The translations under genes were made by a program, and so were the position numbers. From Antedon bifida (taxonomy: Eukaryota; Echinodermata; Crinoidea; Comatulida; Antedonidae): 64,000 nt of DNA. The notes beneath the pieces are model-generated. The model saw nothing but the letters and a program-made list of their open reading frames with translations. It did not search any database and had not been told where the DNA came from. The DNA lies in assembly GCA_963402885.1 (NCBI GenBank), contig OY727099.1, positions 11,644,001-11,708,000 on the forward strand, given 5' to 3'. Positions 23,081-36,579 of the stretch are shown piece after piece (position 1 is the first letter of the stretch; each line of letters starts with the position of its first letter).

Positions 23081-26000
23081 CCCTTTGCAAAAAAGCCGTA
23101 TACGAACGTATACGATTTACATACGTTTCGTATATGTTTCGTATAGGAAGTCCATTTCGTATACGAAACGTATACGTCAATTCGGAAGTTCCTGCCCGCA
23201 TAATAAACATATACGAACCGTATACGATCATTTATAAACAATTTCCTAATTATACGATCCGTATACGATCCGTATACGATACGAGTACGCGTGTATACAA
23301 ACTGCATCATATTACCAAGCGAAAAGGGACTGTCCCTCTTTTTACAAGACGACGATAGCATACGTTTACGCATGGTTTACGATGGCAGGAGCATCTTGAC
23401 TTCAATAATTAATGTACAATTTGTTTGTTTTTTTTAGTCGGTATATGTACATTAAATTCCCTATGATGATTTAGTTCATAGTTTTCGCTAATGAAAAAAA
23501 TTGGTGCTGTATTTTACAAGACGTTATTTTTCTATCAAGCATAAAAACCCACCCAGGCTGTTCCGTCTTGTTTATCCCCTCTGCTATTTCTTTACCTTTG
23601 GTACGTTCCATTAATAAGTGAATCATACAAAATGTGCTGTTATTAATTTGAAAGTGCTTTAATTAATATTAATGTATTTGGAAATAAATAAATAAATATT
23701 AAATTTGACCCGCAGTATATTAAATTTAAAACGACTAAGTAAAATCCATAAATTACGATGTAATAAAAATGTAGAATACATGTGGCTCCCTATTATATAT
23801 ATGGAATGATCCAAATAAATTCGCCCAAAACGTGCCTGGTGTGTGTGCTGCATTGCATGCATCACATGGATGGATCAGATTTCATTCATTTTCAATCATC
23901 ATTGTTGTTATCAAACGGAATTTTTTTTGCTACGGGTTTTTAACTTTTTTTAACTCGCCATAAAAAAATAAAAAATGGGATGTAGGCCTAGTTACAGTAG
24001 GCCAAAGTAGATAGTAAATTCGATGACTTCTAGCTAGCTAGGCTATAGGCATATTGTAATTGTATAGATCGAACATGCAGTAACTAGCTACTGTAGCAGC
24101 TCTAGTAAACTAAGAGTAACTAGGCCTGGGAAAAATACGCCAAGGAAAAGAGTCTGTGGTACACTCATTGTGAAAATAAGCTAGCTAGCTTTCCCCCATA
24201 TATTAGATTTGGTTATATTGGTTGTATTATTATAATAACCTACTCTAGCTAGTAGAAAATCAACAACGGTGAAATAAAAATATGACGCATTATGGATATC
24301 ATCGTTGCAGAGTTAGGGGGTGCCAACAAAACATTCAACAGCCAAAAATACAAAAGAAGAAGCTCCGACGCTAGCATTTTACTAATTTAGGCATCAGAAC
24401 TAATTGCTGTAAATTTACTAGAGTTGTCACTGATAAATACAATTTAACATATCCTACATGTAACTTAAAAAATCCAAATGATAAATTATACGCAAACGTA
24501 GTAAAACCAGGTAAATGTTAAATACTTATTTTACATCTCCCTGGTAAAAAGGTACCCCACGCCCCCATTTTTATGCCTCCATCATTGACGGGCCAAGCGG
24601 TATTTAATTATATTTTTATTTATTTAATTCGTAAATTAAAAAAAAAAAATCGTTAATATAAATAAGTGAACCTTTGTAACTTTTTGTTGCATATGCGCGG
24701 GCGCGAGATACTATTTAATAAGATAGGCTTTATTCATATCATATGTGTTGGAGTGGTAAACAACTATGAGGCCTAGTTGCGAGGATACCGCCTCGTAACT
24801 ACGTATTAACGTATAGACGTTGAATATGTGTTACTTAAAAAAGGATGTAATAAATTGTGTACAATATTAGTAGCTAATAGTTTTTTTGTGCCCCCTCTGT
24901 ACACACGGCTGCTGGATATTTGTTTATCATTTTAATTAGTGTAGTACGAGTCTAACTCCAAATAAAGAGAATTCAAAGTTTTGATTTTTTTCAAGAATCT
25001 GATAAACATGACTCATCTTTTTACATAATATACAGCATCAGCATGTACAATCTAATTTAATTGTCACACAATTGAATTAACAAAGGACAAGGATTTAAAA
25101 TAAACTGTTACAAATAAACAATTATGAATGAAATAGTTGGGGGTATTGTTGGGTCCATGGGAAATCAACAATGTTTAGTAGACTTATTTAATTTGTTATT
25201 TACAGTTGAGGGTGGTTATTTTTTAAAGACATGTTTTATGATTTCTTAATCACCAAGCAGAAATACCGCTGAGATAAATGAAAGCAATTCAATCTGTTCG
25301 CTTAACCGGGAAAAAATTGAAATTCGATATAATTGTATTTACTATAACCACTAATTTTGTTTTTAATTTTTTTTAATTCAACTTCATATTCAAAATCCGA
25401 TTGTATTCATCGTTAAATAATTATTATTATATAATATTAATGTACATATCAACACATCCCACTTCTGTTTTGGATCATGGTTTTCCTCTTCGGCATTATT
25501 TGCCAAATTATTGTTACTCCATCTCCATGCTATACTACAACACATGTCGCGGAATAATATCGCTTAACATAAACGATGTAATTTGACCACCCAAAGCTCG
25601 CACGTGGTGTGACGAATTGAGAAGATCGAACGACGCGACGTACCCGATGATATGCATGATTGGCCACCAGAGAGCCGAGTCGACCACGAGTTGCAACTGT
25701 AGGCAACCGAGCGACGCTCGGTCGTCGTCGGCGGCTGAACTTACTGACCTCTGTCTATTTTATAAAGGAAAACTGCAAACAACATCGTGAAAATGGCCCC
25801 TTGTCTTGTCCTTTCTAGGCCTACCTAATAGTAGTATACCTGTTTAGCGTATTTTATTGACTTGCGAAAAACGTTGTTTGAATTCTATCGGTAGCCTAGG
25901 CTATCTAATAAATAGAAATAAATATGGTCTAATTATGTCCTAGCTCCTATATTACTAATACTACTACTAGACTAGTGGCTGGTGCTAGCTAGGCCAGAGA

Positions 26001-26307
26001 GCCAGCCTACGTACGTATTTGTTGTAATGACAATTTAAATGTTTTATTTAGCTCTATTTTACTCATTACTACTATTATAATTTATAAAATGGCCTAGTTT
26101 GTTCGTATATGATTCGTATACGTCCCGTATACGATATTCTTATCATCAATAAACAACGTATACGTTACGTATGCTAAACGTATACGACGCCAACTCTTTG
26201 TGGAGCAACAGAGTGGAAATAATGTAAACAGTGAAATCGTATACGATCCGTATACGTCGTATACGTTTTCAGCGTATACGGATCGTATACGGCTTTTTTG
26301 CAAAGGG
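23081..26307. mobile_element. 3,227-bp DNA transposon with CGTATACG subterminal arrays, inside unit 2
   Basis: Terminal inverted repeats begin CCCTTTGCAAAAAAGCC and are identical for about 25 bp. Each end then carries 200-300 bp crowded with CGTATACG-type palindromes. Comparison with intact units gives a clean insertion with an apparent AA duplication. No long frame is present, so it is non-autonomous or gutted. Subterminal palindrome arrays are typical transposase-binding regions (as in CACTA or hAT families). With only a 2-bp duplication I do not assign a superfamily. The interior (23400-26090) is AT-rich except for a GC-richer patch at 25595-25750. Confidence 0.85.
25595..25810. other. GC-richer patch inside the CGTATACG transposon
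   Basis: This patch differs in base composition from the AT-rich interior and has many CGA/ACG words. It could be a captured host promoter or exon or the element's own promoter. I see no conserved protein. Confidence 0.3.
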
Positions 26308-27068
26308 AAATGATGACGTCATACCATTTTTTACGTCTAATGTGTATATGCATTTATATCTACAACTCATTGGCTTCCATAATAAGTTAAAAAAATTGGG
26401 GGTCATCTTTCATTCTGAAGAGTTCTATTCATTTTAAAGAGGCCTTATTTTTTACCATTTTTAGCACTTTTGTACAATTAATGTGCGCATTTTGTCATTT
26501 TTAACGTGCTCGTATAGCACTATTTTAAGTCTGAATGGACTCAAATTTAGTGAATGTACTAAGGAAGATGAGTAGAATGGAATTTGTACAAAAAATTGTT
26601 ATTTTTTACGCTCTCTATATACGCACGCGCAAAAACGTGTTTTTGCGCAGTAATTTTTTGAAACACGCAAATGGCCTAATTCATGCTCTAAATTGATCAA
26701 AACTTAATTTTGAGCTTTTTAAATTTTTAATGCGCGATTTCACGCGCATGACCCTACGTGTGCGTGCGTTTTTATTTTCTATTATTTTTCCCCTTGACCT
26801 GAAGTTTACGTGTAGTAAATTTCATTAATATGTGATAATTAATTATGGAGATATGATTGATAATGTGATTTTACAAAATGGCGTATAAATGACGTCATGG
26901 ATGAGTGATCACGCTGAAAAGCTTATTAGGACTAAGTTAAAGTATTTGAAAGACATTGTGAAATTTTGGTATTCATTGGCATTAAACTTTTTGAGATATT
27001 TGTTACACAAAATCTGTACAGAAAGAAATTGGGAAGTAAAATTGTTTTTGTATAAAAACAATTTTACA
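26308..27068 (-). mobile_element. Helitron-like unit 2, right part, with its own terminal palindrome
   Basis: It ends in a 32-bp perfect palindrome at 27036-27067 (arm GTAAAATTGTTTTT, four-base loop) in the place where other units have the GGTGATCATTT hairpin. The terminal hairpin position is kept while its sequence is different. Confidence 0.65.
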
Positions 27069-28624
27069 CTAGAATTTAATTCGTCACTTTGACGAATTAT
27101 AGGTGATCATTTTACCGAAATAATTTTTTTGCACGTACGTTAACATACGATCAGAAAATGTTGATGTATGCCATCCTATTATACGCTTTAGTGCTGAGTT
27201 GTGCCTATTATATGCCATATACAATTATGTACAGTATATAATGTATCTATATACAATGTAGCATAGGTGAAATTACGGGACACACATCATGTTCTAATTT
27301 TTTGGTATGATGGAATTATCAAAATAAACTCGAAGATGACAATTTCGAAAGATAATGAATTGAGCAAATAAATATAAGAATTGGAAGAGAATTTGGCACG
27401 TAGAAGCGCTGTGCGCGCTCTTTGAAATTTGTATAACTTTGACGAAAAAGATGAAAAAACTACTTTTTAACTTCAACTGGCCATATGTTAACGTCACAAC
27501 ATCCGATAGGCTTAATTTTTATATGAATTCATATCTACATTTTATCAGCTTTCATAATAAATTATAATTATCAAGGTAACCTTTAATTCTGAAGAGCTGT
27601 AAGATATTCAAATTTACGGCGAAGGTGAAATTACACGACCTACGTTATTCAAGTTTTTCCGCGTGATGACGTCATCAAAATAAAAATAGTGGCAGGTCAT
27701 GAGAAAGTCAATTAATAGAGAAATCACATACTAAAATTTGAGAGAAAATCAGGCACAAATTATTAGAGACGCGTTCTATTGAATGTGATAAAATATGACA
27801 AAAGAGAAAAAAAACTTAATTTTAAATTCAAGTGGCCATTTGATGACGTCACAACATTTTGTACGTCAAATGTGTACATGAATTCATATCTACAACTCAA
27901 TGGCTTCCCGAATAAGTTAAAAAAAATGGGGGTCATCTTGCATTCTGAAGAGTTATTTTCATTTTAAAAATGCCTTATTTTTCACCATTTTCAGCACTTT
28001 GATGCAATTAATTTGCGCATTTTGTCATTTTTAACGTACTCGTATAGCGTTATCTTAAGTCGGAATGGACTCAAAATCGGTGAATGTACTAAGAATTGTG
28101 AGTAGATTGTGATTTATACATCAAATTTTATTTTTTACGCTTTCTAAGAGTCGCGTGCGCAAAAACGTGTTTTTGCGCAGTAATTTTTTGAAACGCGCAA
28201 ATGGCCTAATTCATTCTCTAAATTGATCAAAACTTAATTTTGAGCGTTCTAAATTTTTAACACGCGATTTCACGTGCATGACCTTGAAACGCGCAACTTT
28301 TTATTTGCTAATATTTTTACCCTTGACCTGAAGTTTACGTGTAGTGAATTTCATTAATATGTGATAATGAATTATGGAGATATATTTGATAATGTGATTT
28401 CACAAAATGGCGTATAAATGACGTCACGGATGAGTGATCACGCTGGAAAGCTTATTAGGATTAAGTTATATCATTTGAAAGATATTCTGAAATTTTGGTA
28501 ATCATTGACATTAAACTTTTTGAGATATCTGTTACACAAAATAGTGTACAGAAACAATAAAAAGAAAAATAAAGATTTGATACAATAACAATAGGTGATC
28601 ATTTTATTCTAAATGATCACCTAA
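27069..28624 (-). mobile_element. Helitron-like unit 3
   Basis: Standard subfamily but moderately diverged, 1556 bp. It is complete at both ends, with the GGTGATCATTT/AAATGATCACC hairpin at about 28588-28622. Confidence 0.7.
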
Positions 28625-30144
28625 CTAGAATTTAATTCGTCACTTTGACGAATTATAGGTGATCATTTTTATCATTTTACTGAAATAAATTTTTTTTAAA
28701 CATGCACGTACGTTAACATACGATCGGAAAATGTTGATGTATGCCATCCTATTATATGCTTATAGTGCTGAGTTGTGCCTATATGCCATATACAATATGT
28801 ACAGTATATACTGTATATCTATATACAGTGTAGCATAGGTGAAATTACGGGACACACATGTTCTAATTTTTTGGCATGATGACGTTATCAAACTAAACTT
28901 TAAGATGACAATTTCGAAAGATAATTAATTGAGCAAAAAAATATAAGATTTGGAAAAAAATTTGGCACGTAGAAGCGCTGTGCGCGCTCTTTGAATTGTG
29001 TATAACTTTGACGAAAAATATGAAAAAACTACTTTTTCACTTCAACTGGCCATAATGTTAACGTCACAACATCCGATAGGCTTAATTTTTATATGAATTA
29101 ATATCTACATTTCATCAGCTTTCATAATAAATTATAATCATCAAGGTAACCTTCAATTCTGAAGAGCTGTAAGATATTCAAATTTACTGCGAAGGTGAAA
29201 TTACACGGCCTACGTTATTCAAGTTTTTACGCGTGATGATAGTGTCAACTCATGATAAAGATAATTAATTAAGCAAGCACATACTGAAAGTTGTGCGAAA
29301 TTCGAGAACACATAACCAAGATGCGCTCTGTTGAATGTGATAATCTACACAAAAAGATAACAAATCCTAATTTTTAAATTCAAGTGGCCATTTGATGACG
29401 TCAAAACATTTTGTACGTAAAATGTGTACATGAATTCATATCTACAACTCAATGGCTTCCAGAATAAGTTAAAAAAATCGGGGGTCATCTTGCATTCTGA
29501 AGAATTATTTTCATTTTAAAAAAGACCTATTTTTCACCATTTTCAGAACTTTTGTAAAATTAATGTGCGCACTTTGTCATTTTTAACGTGCTCGTATAGC
29601 GTTATTTTAAGTCGGAACTGACTCAAATTTGGTGAATGTACTAAGGATGGTGAGTAGAATGAGATTTGTAAAAAAAATTCATATTTTTTACGCTTTTTAA
29701 GTATCGCGCGCGCAAAAACGCATTTTTGCGCAGTAATTTTTTGAAACACGCAAATGGCCTAATTCATGCTCTAAATTGATCAAAACTTAATTTTGAGCGT
29801 TTTAAATTTTTAACGCGCGATATCACGCGCATGAACCTACGTGCGCGTGCGTTTTTATTTGCTAATATTTTTACCCTTGATCTGAAGTTTACGTGTAGTG
29901 AATTTCATTAATATGTGATAATGAATTATGGAGATATGATTGATAATGTGATTTCGCAAAATGGCGTATAAATGTCGTCACGGATGAGTGATCACGCTGG
30001 AAAGCTTATTAGGATTAAGTTATATTATTTGAAAGATATTCTGAAATTTTTGTAATCATTGACATTAAACTTTTTGAGATAATTGTTACACAAAATAGTG
30101 TACAGAAACAATAAAAAGAAAAAAAAAAAGAAAAAAAATAATAA
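28625..30144 (-). mobile_element. Helitron-like unit 4
   Basis: A near-identical standard unit of 1520 bp, with a small deletion around 29236 relative to its neighbours. The right end lacks the terminal hairpin and stops in A-rich sequence. Confidence 0.7.
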
Positions 30145-31732
30145 CTAGAATTTAATTCGTCACTTTGACGAATTATAGGTGATCATTTTTATCATTTTAC
30201 TGAAATTAATTTTTTTTAAACATGCACGTACGTTAACATACGATCGGAAAATGTTGATGTATGCCATCCTATTATATGCTTATAGTGCTGAGTTGTGCCT
30301 ATATGCCATATACAATATGTACAGTATATACTGTATATCTATATACAGTGTAGCATAGGTGAAATTACGGGACACACATGTTCTAATTTTTTGGCATGAT
30401 GACGTTATCAAACTAAACTTTAAGATGACAATTTCGAAAGATAATTAATTGAGCAAAAAAATATAAGATTTGGAAAAAAATTTGGCACGTAGAAGCGCTG
30501 TGCGCGCTCTTTGAATTGTGTATAACTTTGACGAAAAATATGAAAAAACTACTTTTTCACTTCAACTGGCCATATGTTAACGTCACAACATACGATAGGC
30601 TTAATTTTTATATGAATTAATATCTACATTTCATCAGCTTTCATAATAAATTATAATCATCAAGGTAACCTTCAATTCTGAAGAGCTGTAAGATATTCAA
30701 ATTTACTGCGAAGGTGAAATTACACGGCCTACGTTATTCAAGTTTTTACGCGTGATGACGTCATTAAAATGAAGATAGTGTCAACTCATGATAAAGATAA
30801 TTAATTAAGCAAGCACATACTGAAAGTTGTGCGAAATTCGAGCACACATAACCAAGATGCGCTCTGTTGAATGTGATAATCTACACAAAAAGATAACAAA
30901 TCCTAATTTTTAAATTCAAGTGGCCATTTGATGACGTCAAAACATTTTGTACGTAAAGTGTGTACATGAATTCATATCTACAACTCAATGGCTTCCAGAA
31001 TAAGTTAAAAAAATCGGGGGTCATCTTGCATTCTGAAGAATTATTTTCATTTTAAAAAAGACCTATTTTTCACCATTTTCAGAACTTTTGTAAAATTAAT
31101 ATGCGCATTTTGTCATTTTTAACGTGCTCGTATAGCGTTATTTTAAGTCGGAACTGACTCAAATTTGGTGAATGTACTAAGGATGGTGAGTAGAATGAGA
31201 TTTGTAAAAAAAATTCATATTTTTTACGCTTTTTAAGTATCGCGCGCGCAAAAACGCATTTTTGCGCAGTAATTTATTGAAACACGCAAATGGCCTAATT
31301 CATGCTCTAAATTGATCAAAACTTAATTTTGAGCGTTTTAAATTTTTAACGCGCGATATCACGCGCATGAACCTACGTGCGCGTGCGTTTTTATTTGCTA
31401 ATATTTTTACCCTTGATCTGAAGTTTACGTGTAGTGAATTTCATTAATATGTGATAATGAATTATGGAGATATGATTGATAATGTGATTTCGCAAAATGG
31501 CGTATAAATGTCGTCACGGATGAGTGATCACGCTGGAAAGCTTATTAGGATTAAGTTATATTATTTGAAAGATATTCTGAAATTTTTGTAATCATTGACA
31601 TTAAACTTTTTGAGATAATTGTTACACAAAATAGTGTACAGAAACAATAAAAAGAAAAAAAAAAAGAAAAATAATAATAAAGATTTTATACAATAACAAT
31701 AGGTGATCATTTTATTCTAAATGATCACCTAA
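30145..31732 (-). mobile_element. Helitron-like unit 5
   Basis: A near-identical standard unit of 1588 bp with the terminal hairpin just before the next CTAG (about 31695-31731). Confidence 0.7.
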
Positions 31733-33314
31733 CTAGAATTTAATTCGTCACTTTGACGAATTATAGGTGATCATTTTTATCATTTTACTGAAATAAATTT
31801 TTTTTAAACATGCACGTACGTTAACATACGATCGGAAAATGTTGATGTATGCCATCCTATTATATGCTTATAGTGCTGAGTTGTGCCTATATGCCATATA
31901 CAATATGTACAGTATATACTGTATATCTATATACAGTGTAGCATAGGTGAAATTACGGGACACACATGTTCTAATTTTTTGGCATGATGACGTTATCAAA
32001 CTAAACTTTAAGATGACAATTTCGAAAGATAATTAATTGAGCAAAAAAATATAAGATTTGGAAAAAAATTTGGCACGTAGAAGCGCTGTGCGCGCTCTTT
32101 GAATTGTGTATAACTTTGACGAAAAATATGAAAAAACTACTTTTTCACTTCAACTGGCCATATGTTAACGTCACAACATCCGATAGGCTTAATTTTTATA
32201 TGAATTAATATCTACATTTCATCAGCTTTCATAATAAATTATAATCATCAAGGTAACCTTCAATTCTGAAGAGCTGTAAGATATTCAAATTTACTGCGAA
32301 GGTGAAATTACATGGCCTACGTTATTCAAGTTTTTACGCGTGATGACGTCATTAAAATGAAGATAGTGTCAACTCATGATAAAGATAATTAATTAAGCAA
32401 GCACATACTGAAAGTTGTGCGAAATTCGAGCACACATAACCAAGATGCGCTCTGTTGAATGTGATAATCTACACAAAAAGATAACAAATCCTAATTTTTA
32501 AATTCAAGTGGCCATTTGATGACGTCAAAACATTTTGTACGTAAAATGTGTACATGAATTCATATCTACAACTCAATGGCTTCCAGAATAAGTTAAAAAA
32601 ATCGGGGGTCATCTTGCATTCTGAAGAATTATTTTCATTTTAAAAAAGACCTATTTTTCACCATTTTCAGAACTTTTGTAAAATTAATGTGCGCACTTTG
32701 TCATTTTTAACGTGCTCGTATAGCGTTATTTTAAGTCGGAACTGACTCAAATTTGGTGAATGTACTAAGGATGGTGAGTAGAATGAGATTTGTAAAAAAA
32801 ATTCATGTTTTTTACGCTTTTTAAGTATCGCGCGCGCAAAAACGCATTTTTGCGCAGTAATTTTTTGAAACACGCAAATGGCCTAATTCATGCTCTAAAT
32901 TGATCAAAACTTAATTTTGAGCGTTTTAAATTTTTAACGCGCGATATCACGCGCATGAACCTACGTGCGCGTGCGTTTTTATTTGCTAATATTTTTACCC
33001 TTGATCTGAAGTTTACGTGTAGTGAATTTCATTAATATGTGATAATGAATTATGGAGATATGATTGATAATGTGATTTCGCAAAATGGCGTATAAATGTC
33101 GTCACGGATGAGTGATCACGCTGGAAAGCTTATTAGGATTAAGTTATATTATTTGAAAGATATTCTGAAATTTTTGTAATCATTGACATTAAACTTTTTG
33201 AGATAATTGTTACACAAAATAGTGTACAGAAACAATAAAAAGAAAAAAAAAAATAATAATAAAGATTTTATACAATAACAATAGGTGATCATTTTATTCT
33301 AAATGATCACCTAA
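31733..33314 (-). mobile_element. Helitron-like unit 6
   Basis: A near-identical standard unit of 1582 bp with the terminal hairpin at its right end. Confidence 0.7.
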
Positions 33315-34837
33315 CTAGAATTTAATTCGTCACTTTGACGAATTATAGGTGATCATTTTTATCATTTTACTGAAATTAATTTTTTTTAAACATGCACGTA
33401 CGTTAACATACGATTGGAAAATGTTGATGTATGTCATCCTATTATATGCTTATAGTGCTGAGTTGTGCCTATATGCCATATACAATATGTACAGTATATA
33501 CAGTACTGTATATCTATATACAGTGTAGCATAGGTGAAATTACGGGACACACATGTTCTAATTTTTTGGCATGATGACGTTATCAAACTAAACTTTAAGA
33601 TGACAATTTCGAAAGATAATTAATTGAGCAAAAAAATATAAGATTTGGAAAAAAATTTGGCACGTAGAAGGGCTGTGCGCGCTCTTTGAATTGTGTATAA
33701 CTTTGACGAAAATTATGAAAAAACTACTTTTTCACTTCAACTGGCCATATGTTAACGTCACAACATCCGATAGGCTTAATTTTTATATGAATTAATATCT
33801 ACATTTCATCAGCTTTCATAATAAATTATAATCATCAAGGTAACCTTCAATTCTGAAGAGCTGTAAGATATTCAAATTTACTGCGAAGGTGAAATTACAC
33901 GGCCTACGTTATTCAAGTTTGTACGCGTGATGACGTCATTAAAATAAAAATAGTGTCAACTCTTGATAAAGATAATTAATTAAGCAAGCACATACTGAAA
34001 TTTGTGCGAAATTCGAGCACACACAACCAAGATGCGCTCTGTTGAATGTGATAATCTACACAAAAAGATAACAAATCCTAATTTTTAAATTCAAGTGGCC
34101 ATTTGATGACGTCAAAACATTTTGTACGTAAAATGTGTACATGAATTCATATCTACAACTCAATGGCTTCCAGAATAAGTTAAAAAAATTGGGGGTCATC
34201 TTGCATTCTGAAGAATTATTTTCATTTTAAAAAAGACCTATTTTTCACCATTTTCAGAACTTTTGTAAAATTAATATGCGCATTTTGTCATTTTTAACGT
34301 GCTCGTATAGCGTTATTTTAAGTCGGAACTGACTCAAATTTGGTGAATGTACTAAGGATGGTGAGTAGAATGAGATTTGTAAAAAAAATTCATATTTTTT
34401 ACGCTTTTTAAGTATCGCGCGCGCAAAAACGCATTTTTGCGCAGTAATTTTTTGAAACACGCAAATGGCCTAATTCATGCTCTAAATTGATCAAAACTTA
34501 ATTTTGAGCGTTTTAAATTTTTAACGCGCGATATCACGCGCATGAACCTACGTGCGCGTGCGTTTTTATTTGCTAATATTTTTACCCTTGACCTGAAGTT
34601 TACGTGTAGTGAATTTCATTAATATGTGATAATGAATTATGGAGATATGATTGATAATGTGATTTCGCAAAATGGCGTATAAATGTCGTCACGGATGAGT
34701 GATCACGCTGGAAAGCTTATTAGGATTAAGTTATATTATTTGAAAGATATTCTGAAATTTTGGTAATCATTGACATTAAACTTTTTGAGATAATTGTTAC
34801 ACAAAATAGTGTACAGAAACAATAAAAAGAAAAAAAA
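33315..34837 (-). mobile_element. Helitron-like unit 7
   Basis: Standard subfamily, 1523 bp. The right end lacks the hairpin and abuts the CTAG of a different subfamily (unit 8). Confidence 0.7.
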
Positions 34838-36467
34838 CTAGACATGTAACTCGTCACTTTGACGAGTTTGGTTTTCCGCCGCGCAAGTGGTGCAACATGA
34901 ACGTGTAACGACGTACCTTACCGTACCGAACATTAAGGGGATAGGTTGAGGACAAAAGGAAGTGTCCACGTTGGCATTATGACCTGAACTGAAGAATATG
35001 ATATGTTTTTATTGCTGAATTCTATTATTTTGATTCATATATAGTATACACAGTATGATCTGTATCCATATCACATACAGTGTAGAATAGGTGAAATTAC
35101 GGGACCCGCTATTTATTGCAATTTTTAACATGTTGACGGTTTTAAAATGAAACGCGAAGGTAGCATTTCCGAAAAGAAATTATCTCAGCAACAACGTATT
35201 AGCGTGTAGAAGAAATTTGAATACGTGAAATATTGATGCGCGCTCTTTTAAATGCAATGAATTATGACGCAAAAGATGAAAATACGACTTTTTTCATTTA
35301 ACTGGCCATATGATGACGTCACAACATCCGATTGGCAAAATTTTCACATGATTTCGTATCTAAAATCCAATAGCTTCCAGAAAACGTTTTAATCGTGATT
35401 ATCAAATTTTATTCTTACGAGCTATAACAGATTAAAATTTACTGTAAAGATGAAATTAATGCCACACGTAATTTAAATTTTTAGGAATGATGACGTCAAA
35501 AAAATTAAAATATTTATAATTCATGCGAAAGACAGTTGATTGACCTAGACAATATCAAAATTTGGGTGAAAATGGAAAACGGATAAGTGGAGATGCGCTC
35601 TATTAAATGTGATGAGCTATGACGAAAGATACAAAAATCCTAAATTTTATATTAGCGTGGCAATACGATGACGTCACAATGTCCGGTTAGCCATATTAAT
35701 ATATGATCCGATATCTACAACTCATTAACTTCCAGAAAATGTCATCCACAAAAAGTTGACCGTCTAGTTTAGAAATTACGACTGTTTAAAAAAAGGCATA
35801 TTTTAAACGAATTTTTTAACCTTTTCATAAAAAACGCGCGCAAATTGTCCAATTCGACGTGCTCGTATGACGTATCTTTAAGTCGAAATTGTTTAAAATT
35901 TGGTAAAATTACTAGAAAAGGCTGGAAAAACATAAATCACGCGAAAAAAATACGTTTTCAATGCTACGTGCGCACCGCACACGTAAAAATGTGCGCACGC
36001 GTGGGAATTTTTGACATGCTTAAAACGACATGAAACGCGTAGAAAGTTGATTATAAATTAATTTTGCGCATTTTGAAATTTTAAATTAGCGTGCGCGCGT
36101 AACTTTGTGTAAAACACGCAATTTTTTTTCCACAGAAAGTTAGCGCATAATATAAATTAAACTTTTGCAAAGTTTCAAGTTGAAATGTTATTTGGTTGTC
36201 GAGCTATGTTAAATACGAGAAAATCGTTAAATCGCGCGTACGTCACGTTGCGCAATTGTAAGCATCATGAAAAGCTTCGCTTGACGACGTTACATAAATG
36301 TCAAAATGTCAACATAGTTAAAAAAATGTTATGTTTGCAAGTTTTAGAGAAAAGCGTTACACAAAAATCATACAGAAAGAAAGAAGATGAAAAAAAAGAT
36401 GATGATGATGATGATGATTTCGTACAATCACAAGAGGTTTTCCTGCAACTTCGTTGCGGAAAACCAA
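34838..36467 (-). mobile_element. Helitron-like unit 8, second subfamily (GGTTTTCC ends)
   Basis: The same layout with different sequence. The left end is CTAGACATGTA plus a hairpin of arms ACTCGTCA/TGACGAGT, followed by TTGGTTTTCCGC. The right end is a hairpin of GGTTTTCC and GCGGAAAACC closing with AA. The body aligns in order with standard units (CCATATGATGACGTCACAAC, GACGTGCTCGTATGACG, CGCGCGTAACTT) but is strongly diverged. A (GAT)n stretch is at about 36399-36417. Confidence 0.7.
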
Positions 36468-36579
36468 TAAAGATTTCATACAATAACAATAGGTGATCAT
36501 TTAGCATTCTAAATGATCACCTAATAAAGATTTTATACAATAACAATAGGTGATCATTTTATTCTAAATGATCACCTAA
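36468..36579. repeat. Two solo Helitron-like terminal hairpins in tandem
   Basis: Two copies of the ~55-bp standard right end (TAAAGATTTxATACAATAAC plus the GGTGATCATTT hairpin, with different loops) sit between unit 8's own end and unit 9. Termini without a body suggest end-skipping or repeated end capture. Confidence 0.75.
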
